Assembly: GCA_029339505.1 (NCBI GenBank)
Contig: JAQISU010000033.1
Coordinates: forward strand, 124,001-188,000
DNA: 64,000 nucleotides
Reading direction: 5' to 3'
Source of the DNA: Unio delphinus
Lineage: Eukaryota; Mollusca; Bivalvia; Unionida; Unionidae
Shown here piece after piece: positions 57,864-64,000 of this stretch. The translations under genes and the position numbers were made by a program. Under the pieces are notes generated by a model that worked only from the letters and a program-made list of their open reading frames with translations, ran no database searches and was not told where the DNA came from. The first letter of the stretch is position 1. Each line of letters starts with the position of its first letter.

Positions 57864-58791
57864 GACCATGCGGTGGCAATTGAGTATCCTCGGGAATCAC
57901 TTGTAGTTGTTGTCGAGTAAATCCTCGTTGAGGGGCAGTTGAATCCAGTTTATAGACTGGAGGTCTACCAGTTGATCGTGTTATACTAGATATCTTATGC
58001 GTAGTGACGCTCCAAATAGGATCAGTAGCCCTTTTTCTACCCCCTTCAAGCTCTCCTGATTCGTATAAGTACCTCACAATGACATTACTACCAAGAATTG
58101 GTTCTTTTAAATCTTTTTGTGGTTGTACGGGTATTGACTTCTTTTTAATCGCGTTGATAGGTTTCATGTTGATTGTTCTAGTAATCTCGTTATTCAGTGC
58201 AGTAATCACAGATGGTAATCTTTTAACCCATTCACTGGATCGCTTTTCTTGAATGAATTCTTTTGCGTATTGATATCCAAATAACCGCTCAGCAATCGTC
58301 CGATTAAATCGTTCTACAATGGCCTGATCGCGATGTAGCGCAGTATGCCCTCGTCGTATGGTGACATTATGATGTTTCATTGTAGATAACACTGCATCCT
58401 GAAATTCCTTGCCAGGATCAACTTGTAACAGATTTGGCCAACCTCGTCGATAAATCCTCTCAAATGCAGAAGCGACTTCGGTGGCTGATTTTGTTTTTAA
58501 CGGTTCTGCTTCTTTGTATCGACTTGCAATATCAACTACGGTTAACGCATATTTGTAACCACGATCATGTGGCAGAAATAATATATCAGCCTGATGAACT
58601 TCATTAGGAGCGGTCACATCAAAATGCGAGAATTGAATTTGTTTAGGCGGTGGTAGATAAATTTGCCATAGTGCCTGTTTGGATAACCAATTAGCCGCAG
58701 TGGTTTTTTTCACTTTTGCAGCACTAGCGAGTTTATGGACTGCTGATTTACCCCTCCAGTATCCTCTTGGGGAATAATAAATTGATTCCAT
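57856..58791 (-). CDS. INT: Retroviral-type DDE integrase, element 2 copy
   Basis: 311 residues from ATG 58789-58791. The catalytic Asp (HQADILFLP), Asp (LQVDPGKEF) and Glu (AIVERFNR) are all present. Three residues (PLH-like, before WPNLLQ) are missing compared with element 1, in a loop ahead of the second Asp. It is otherwise very close to element 1, with changes mainly in the C-terminal third. It follows the PLA2 gene by four bases. Confidence 0.93.
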   Translation of the reverse strand: MESIYYSPRGYWRGKSAVHKLASAAKVKKTTAANWLSKQALWQIYLPPPKQIQFSHFDVTAPNEVHQADILFLPHDRGYKYALTVVDIASRYKEAEPLKTKSATEVASAFERIYRRGWPNLLQVDPGKEFQDAVLSTMKHHNVTIRRGHTALHRDQAIVERFNRTIAERLFGYQYAKEFIQEKRSSEWVKRLPSVITALNNEITRTINMKPINAIKKKSIPVQPQKDLKEPILGSNVIVRYLYESGELEGGRKRATDPIWSVTTHKISSITRSTGRPPVYKLDSTAPQRGFTRQQLQVIPEDTQLPPHGLN

Positions 58792-58795
58792 ATTA

Positions 58796-59312
58796 TTAAT
58801 TACCAGCACCTAACATCAATTTACTTTTCATAGCCGATTTTATCAAAAATGAAGACAATTTTTCTTTGAAGGATTTATCAGGAATAGCATTTAACGCATG
58901 AATTAATTTCACATCCGCGAGATGCCTGTTTTGCAGGTTGCTGCTTTTATAAGCAACATCATGAAGGTGACAGGCCTTATCAATGGCGTTTATTGGTTCT
59001 TCACCACGTCGAGGTTGATTTTGATCATCAAGTCTGATATCTAATCGTGTTCCCGGTCCACAGCAGCTATATCGTGGAAGGTGTTTTTCTCCTGGATACT
59101 TTGCCCATGGGGTTCCAGGGAGCTTTGCCAATTTGGCTGCGATATCACCTCCTCGTTTTTTTTAAATCAGATCTCATAGACACAAATCTAAATTTCTTTG
59201 TACCACATTGCACGCATTTACCAGAAAGCGCTGATCGGTTATTTTTAGTTGTAATCGTCGTCAAGTCATCTGTGCCAGTACGCGTTTTACACTTCACACA
59301 ATATAGATCCAT
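58796..59312 (-). pseudogene. Zn-ribbon/PLA2 protein, split by a T-run frameshift
   Basis: The T run at 59156-59163 has 8 bases, against 7 in element 1 (16789-16795), which separates the zinc-ribbon half (start codon 59310-59312) from the PLA2 half. The PLA2 half alone reads open for 111 residues (58796-59131) and keeps the calcium loop CGPG and the HD dyad in DKACHLHDVAY, but the loop Tyr is now Cys (SCCGPG). A homopolymer sequencing error is possible. Confidence 0.8.
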
Positions 59313-59317
59313 AATTT

Positions 59318-59989
59318 ATGTATAGAAATATGGATATAATTGATTTTTCAGCGACTAAAACAAGAGAACCAATTAAGCATCATGCAGCGCTACCAAACTC
59401 TATCCGGATGATTATAATCGGGCCATCTGGATCCGGTAAAACGCAATTGTTGCTCAATTTAATAATGAGATGGATGAAGTGGGATAAGTTGTATTTAATT
59501 GCCCCTAGCGTAGATGATCAACGATGTTATGAAGTGTTAAAGGATTTTAACGAGAATGCATCAGAAATTAAGGGTGAGAACGCCATTGATTTTATAACCG
59601 ATATCGATGAAGCACCGAGTATTGATGATATTGATGGAGATATTAACAATTTAGTCGTATACGACGATATAATGTTGGATAAACAAAAAAATCCTGCTAG
59701 AATATTTTCCCGTGGGCGTCACAAAAACACTGACGTGATATATGTCACTCAACGCTACACTCAGGTTCCAAAAGTCATCAGAGATAACTGCAATATTCTT
59801 TCTGTATTCAACGGAGTTGATACTCATACTCTTAGAAATATTTGGCAGACATGGTGTTCTGATATGGACTTCAATCAATTTCGAGATTTCTTTAGTCATG
59901 CTCAGTCGACTCCGCACGGATTCGCAACAATAAATTTGCATGATCCTCGGACACGATATCGTATCGGACTAGATCAAATATTTGGTTAA
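59318..59989 (+). CDS. ATP: A32/FtsK-type packaging ATPase
   Basis: 223 residues, open. Walker A GPSGSGKT at 35-42 follows a hydrophobic strand (MIII); Walker B is VVYDDIML with Asp116/Asp117; a later segment (RHKNTDVIYVTQRY) fits the sensor region. The size and motif layout are those of Polinton and poxvirus-A32-like genome-packaging ATPases. The start codon is 5 bp from that of the divergent Zn-ribbon/PLA2 gene, so promoter elements must lie inside one or both genes. Only the N-terminal Lys codon 14 distinguishes it from the interrupted copy of element 1. Confidence 0.93.
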   Translation: MYRNMDIIDFSATKTREPIKHHAALPNSIRMIIIGPSGSGKTQLLLNLIMRWMKWDKLYLIAPSVDDQRCYEVLKDFNENASEIKGENAIDFITDIDEAPSIDDIDGDINNLVVYDDIMLDKQKNPARIFSRGRHKNTDVIYVTQRYTQVPKVIRDNCNILSVFNGVDTHTLRNIWQTWCSDMDFNQFRDFFSHAQSTPHGFATINLHDPRTRYRIGLDQIFG

Positions 59990-60005
59990 AATCGTAAAAG
60001 AATTA

Positions 60006-60255
60006 TTAACCCAGAACTGAAAACTTTAACAGCAGAGAGGGTGGATGACCACATCGTTGCGAGCAAAATTGATTAAAAAATCGTAAAATCTCCGTTTTTG
60101 CAAAAATGGAGACTTTTTTTTTGGTTAAATGAGATTTGTTGGAAACCTGATATTTTGTTCGAAAACGTTATCTCTAGGCCATATTTTGTTCCAAAACGTG
60201 ATCTGGAAGCCTTATTTTTGCTTGTAATCGTGGTCTGTTCACCCTCTCTCCTGCT
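60006..60255. repeat. Right terminal inverted repeat of element 2
   Basis: About 250 bp, the inverted counterpart of 44882-45132, ending CTCTCTCCTGCT. Its outer motif has one change relative to the left end (CTCCTGCT for CTGCTGCT). No gene lies in it; the ATPase stop is at 59987-59989. Confidence 0.92.
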
Positions 60256-60260
60256 AAATA
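60256..60260. repeat. Target-site duplication, right of element 2
   Basis: AAATA, the partner of 44877-44881, followed directly by the interrupted host unit. Confidence 0.9.
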
Positions 60261-61419
60261 TGATGTGTCACCTATAAATACCTTTAGGCTGATCAGTCAA
60301 CCGATTTCAAATACAATAAGGAACGGAATGTACAATATTTATTAAAATGTCAACATACGCTTTGCAAATCCATTGAATAATTGGTATAGTTTGTGAATCT
60401 CACAATAAACCTGCTTACTTCCAGAGGTCCAATTCTATGGTTGCATAAAATATGTTGACTGAGGATATTACAACACAGCTTATATTCAACCTTGAAAGGA
60501 GTATGAATACTAAAGATTTCTTTATATTCGATCAAATTCGCATAATAAATCAATAAAATGTAATCTAAAGTGTACCATTTAGTCATTGACAAATGTTACC
60601 TCGATAATATCTTTTGAACAAATCTCCATTACTGAATTAATTGAAACAAATTATATATGAATGTTCATAGCGAATGTGTGGAGTAGAAGAATTACCGTCA
60701 AAGGTTTGAGTTTTAGAACATTTATGTCACACATATGTACTGTACCTGTTCATATAATATGTTGTGTCTGACCTTTGCATCGTTTACATTCACACGTTAA
60801 ATAAACAAACAATACAAAACGATGCACTGATAAAGATAATCAATCTTTCGAAAACAATTTACTTCCATAGAAGAGTAACAATTTCATTGATTGTCGTTTT
60901 AGTGTACTCTATGTTCACAACAAACTGTCATCTTCTAATTGTACGAGTATGTAAATTCAATGTGCGCAGGAAGCAGAATAGGTTAAACAAACGTGTAAGC
61001 AAGATTGATAGTACCACAGCGTACATCAGGATTCACTTGGAAGGATTGAAACACTAATATGAAAAGTTTATACGTTGAATAGAAAAGTAACATTTGCCGT
61101 ATGAAGAGATGAAGCGCATGTGTGGACTATTTAGTCAGACATGATTGTATTGAAACAAAGACATTGAAGATAACGATATTTTAGATTTGTTGATTTCAAT
61201 TGTCATGAATGTTAATCTTTCATTAGATTATTGAAGGAGAAAGCTTTATACATTATGCGTTATGTCCTACTGACCTTCCGAGACGTGATCATACAGTTTA
61301 GGTTCAAGCCGAACTATGCACGTGTCCTCCAAAGCTGCATCCTATATTCATAAAGTGCAAGAATTAACATGAATTCTATGTCATTTTGTGTTATTTGAAT
61401 ATTATTATTCTTTCCTCAG

Positions 61420-61506
61420 GAATATCTGAAACAACATATGTAGAAAAGCCTGAAAGTACATCCGCAGCTGCAACAACAAGAGCAGAATCATCATCGGCCA
61501 CTACGA
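61420..61506 (+). CDS. Mucin-like exon B, copy 10
   Basis: 87-nt copy with Thr to Ala (ACA to GCA) after the single Arg. It is the first exon after element 2. Confidence 0.77.
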
Positions 61507-62063
61507 GTAAGAGATGTAATTCTCAAAAATTTCCTTTTCAGTGATCCTAATATGTTACTGATACTATTATTGTAAACTATGTTGGAATTTAACACCTTTT
61601 ATGTATGTATGTCTTTTCTAATGTCTGTTAAGGCATGAGACTGTTTTTCGTATAGAATATTTTCATTACCTGAAACAAAGTGTACAAGCTGTTTTTGGCT
61701 CATTTTTAACACGTCCTTTTCTTTTGATCGCATAAATGTCTGCAGGGATTGATGGATGATGACCCATTTATTCCTAAAACAATAGTTAGAACATAGTCAT
61801 CGGGAAGTAATGCAACTGCAACAGATGGTTAGATACTCATTTGAACTCTTGCTGTCACCGATGGTAATTCCATTTAGATTAGCGATAATTTATTTCTGCC
61901 GCAAAATTAATTAATATATTTATTTTGATCATGATTTGTCACTTTACACAGAGCTATCCAACAACCTCTTGAGACCAAAGGTATCAACTTTCTAATTCGT
62001 GGAAATGAACAAAATATGATAATGTCGTATTATTAGCATTATTATTTTATTACTATTACTTTA

Positions 62064-62108
<45 letters not shown>

Positions 62109-62157
62109 GAGAGAACAAAATAATTAAATATTAACCTTCGTTTTTAATAATCATCAG

Positions 62158-62238
62158 CCTTTAATGGAACTTATACAACAATGCCGACAGGTTCAAAACT
62201 AGAAACAACAACGGCAACATCAACATCTGCTACTACGG
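62158..62238 (+). CDS. Mucin-like exon A, copy 11
   Basis: 81-nt copy with Asp to Asn (GAT to AAT) at the second complete codon. Splice signals and phase are intact. Confidence 0.75.
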
Positions 62239-64000
62239 GTAAGAATTCATTGCCCTTCATTTCTCACAGTAAATATTTATGTTTCTCCACTCTTTAATTA
62301 CTTTTATTATATGCTGTCGTTCAAAGAGGATTATATTTGGGATATATTTCAACATTCTATGAGATTATTTTAGTTTTTAGAATCCTGTGTTTCCGTTACC
62401 AGTGAACACATACAAACAAATATGTTTGAAAGTATCGAAACTTCTTCAACGTTCGTATGTCTTAAGGAATTGTGATTAAATGATTAAAACTAATAGTATG
62501 ATTGGTGCCTGCATTTCATTACCTGACGTCCATACCAAACATATACCCATGCATAGTTTTCTAACCCTACAGTACAAACTGTGCATTATTAATACATTTG
62601 GATATATGCCGCCATTACATTTAAACATAATGAAAAAAATTATAAATGCGCATTTCCCATCATTCATCATATTCAATAAAAACTATTCGGATGTAAGTCA
62701 TATATGTATTTTATCCGACTAAGCAATTTGTGTTACCAAGAAAAGGATTATGTCGGTTTTACATACGTGTTTGAGATTAACTGTCATTGAGATTTTAGTA
62801 AAATTAGAAGAAAACAAAATAAAATATTAAATTGGATATGTGAACATAAATTAACGAAATGACTATTTGATAACAATGCTGGATTTCTTGAATATTCCCT
62901 TACGTGAACTTTGTTAAGATGTTCATATTTTTGTACCTAATTTGCTAAGAGTCAAACTAAAACATCTCCACGCAGTGTAGAGTATGTATGCATATTTAAA
63001 AGTATGTGTAAAAACGTGTAATGTATATATACATGTATGCATGTATGAATCTATGTGCGTTTCTATGAATGTATTATGACAAGCAAAATATATCCATCAA
63101 TATCATGAGAATTAATAAGTTACCTTTTATTTTCCATGATTTACCTGGTAGCAAAGTAAATGAATATCAACATTGAAAACATCAACTTAGGAAAGTTCAG
63201 CTAATTTTGATTTTTCTAAAGTATACAACGAAAGATTAAAATGTACCTAAATGATTTTTTTCTCGCTCGCAAATAATGACAAATATAATACAACAGGTTT
63301 GCAAGAATAATGTCCTCAATAAAATCCCATTTTAAATATGATGTGTCACCTATAAATGCCTTTAGGCTGATCAGTCAACCGATTTCAAATACAATAAGGA
63401 ACGGAATGTACAATATTTATTAAAATGTCAACATACGCTTTGCAAATCCATTGAATAATTGGTATAGTTTGTGAATCTCACAATAAACCTGCTTACTTCC
63501 AGAGGTCCAATTCTATGGTTGCATAAAATATGTTGATTGAGGTTATTACAACACAGCTTATATTCAACCTTGAAAGGAGTATGAATACTAAAGATTTCTT
63601 CATATTCGATCAAATTCGCATAATAAATCAATAAAATGTAATTTAAAGTGTACCATTTAGTCATTGACAAATGTTACCTCGATAATATCTTTTGAACAAA
63701 TCTCCATTACTGAATTAATTGAGACAAATTATATATGAATGTTCATAGCGAATGTGTGCAGTGGAAGAATTACTGTCAAAGGATTGAGTTTTAGAACATT
63801 TATGTCACACATATGTACTGTACCTGTTCATATAATATGTTATGTCTGACCTTTGCATCGTTTACATTCACACGTTAAATAAGCAAACAATACAAAACGA
63901 TGCACTGATAAAGATAATCAATCTTTCGAAAACAATTTACTTCCATAGAAGAGTAACAATTTCATTGATTGTCGTTTTAGTGTACTCTATGTTCACAACA

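Larger units (their letters stand above)
44882..60255. mobile_element. Maverick/Polinton (adintovirus-like) element 2
   Basis: About 15.4 kb, same gene order and orientation as element 1, in a different position of the host unit. It is closely similar in PolB, integrase, ATPase, protease and capsid, but strongly diverged in the fibre-like gene, in the middle of the penton-like gene and in the middle of the 51314-52354 gene. PolB-helicase, ATPase, integrase, capsid, protease and membrane-protein frames are open. Broken genes are penton-like, fibre-like, pVI-like, assembly protein, HNH, zinc protein and PLA2, several at homopolymer runs. It was probably active recently but cannot be complete as read. 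Confidence 0.96.
60256..64000 (+). repeat. Host 3.08-kb tandem array, right segment
   Basis: The array resumes directly after element 2 at the base where it was interrupted at 44881, and runs to the window end. It contains exon B at 61420-61506, candidate micro-exon D at 61954-61980, a TTA tract near 62064-62107 and exon A at 62158-62238. The next unit is cut off by the window. Confidence 0.95.

Noticed and set aside
1..64000. tRNA, rRNA or other structured RNA genes
   Set aside because: No cloverleaf or rRNA-like segment was recognised on reading; a covariance-model search would be needed to exclude them.

Overview
The window is AT-rich animal nuclear DNA; the species cannot be named from the sequence. 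It has two layers: a host tandem array with a unit of about 3.08 kb (roughly 10.7 units), and two large Maverick/Polinton (adintovirus-like) DNA elements of about 15.7 and 15.4 kb inserted into that array.

Host layer (1-2150, 17880-44881, 60256-64000). Units are near-identical in reading and lie head to tail. On the + strand each unit carries two short exon-like segments bounded by AG...GT: exon A (81 nt, 27 codons) and exon B (87 nt, 29 codons). Both are phase-1 symmetric, so any A/B series stays in frame, and both encode Thr/Ser-rich mucin-like peptide. A possible 27-nt phase-1 micro-exon (D), a degenerate exon-like segment (C) and a TTA microsatellite recur in each unit. The window therefore appears to lie inside a giant mucin-like gene whose 5' and 3' ends are outside.

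Element 1 (2151-17879) and element 2 (44882-60255) have the same gene order and orientation, terminal inverted repeats (TIRs) of about 250-280 bp, and target duplications of 5-7 bp. From left to right on the - strand: a jelly-roll/penton-like virion protein, a small membrane protein, a fibre-like repeat protein, an adenain-type cysteine protease, a hydrophobic/basic virion peptide, the double-jelly-roll major capsid protein, a pVI/core-like peptide, an assembly-associated protein of unknown function, a non-coding block with a conserved inverted repeat, a small helical protein, a stand-alone HNH nuclease and a Cys-rich zinc protein. Then come a + strand PolB-SF1 helicase-HNH protein, - strand integrase and Zn-ribbon/phospholipase A2 genes, and a + strand packaging ATPase.

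Together the genes specify replication (PolB/helicase), integration (DDE integrase), packaging (ATPase), maturation (protease), a capsid, and a PLA2 of the kind parvoviruses use to breach membranes. Both copies are damaged, but largely in different genes. Element 1 has a broken polymerase and a nonsense codon early in the ATPase; element 2 keeps the polymerase-helicase, integrase, ATPase, protease and capsid open but has lost the fibre, PLA2 and HNH frames. The elements sit at different positions of the host unit, so they are independent insertions. Both lie in the A-to-B intron, stretching it from about 2.26 kb to about 18 kb.
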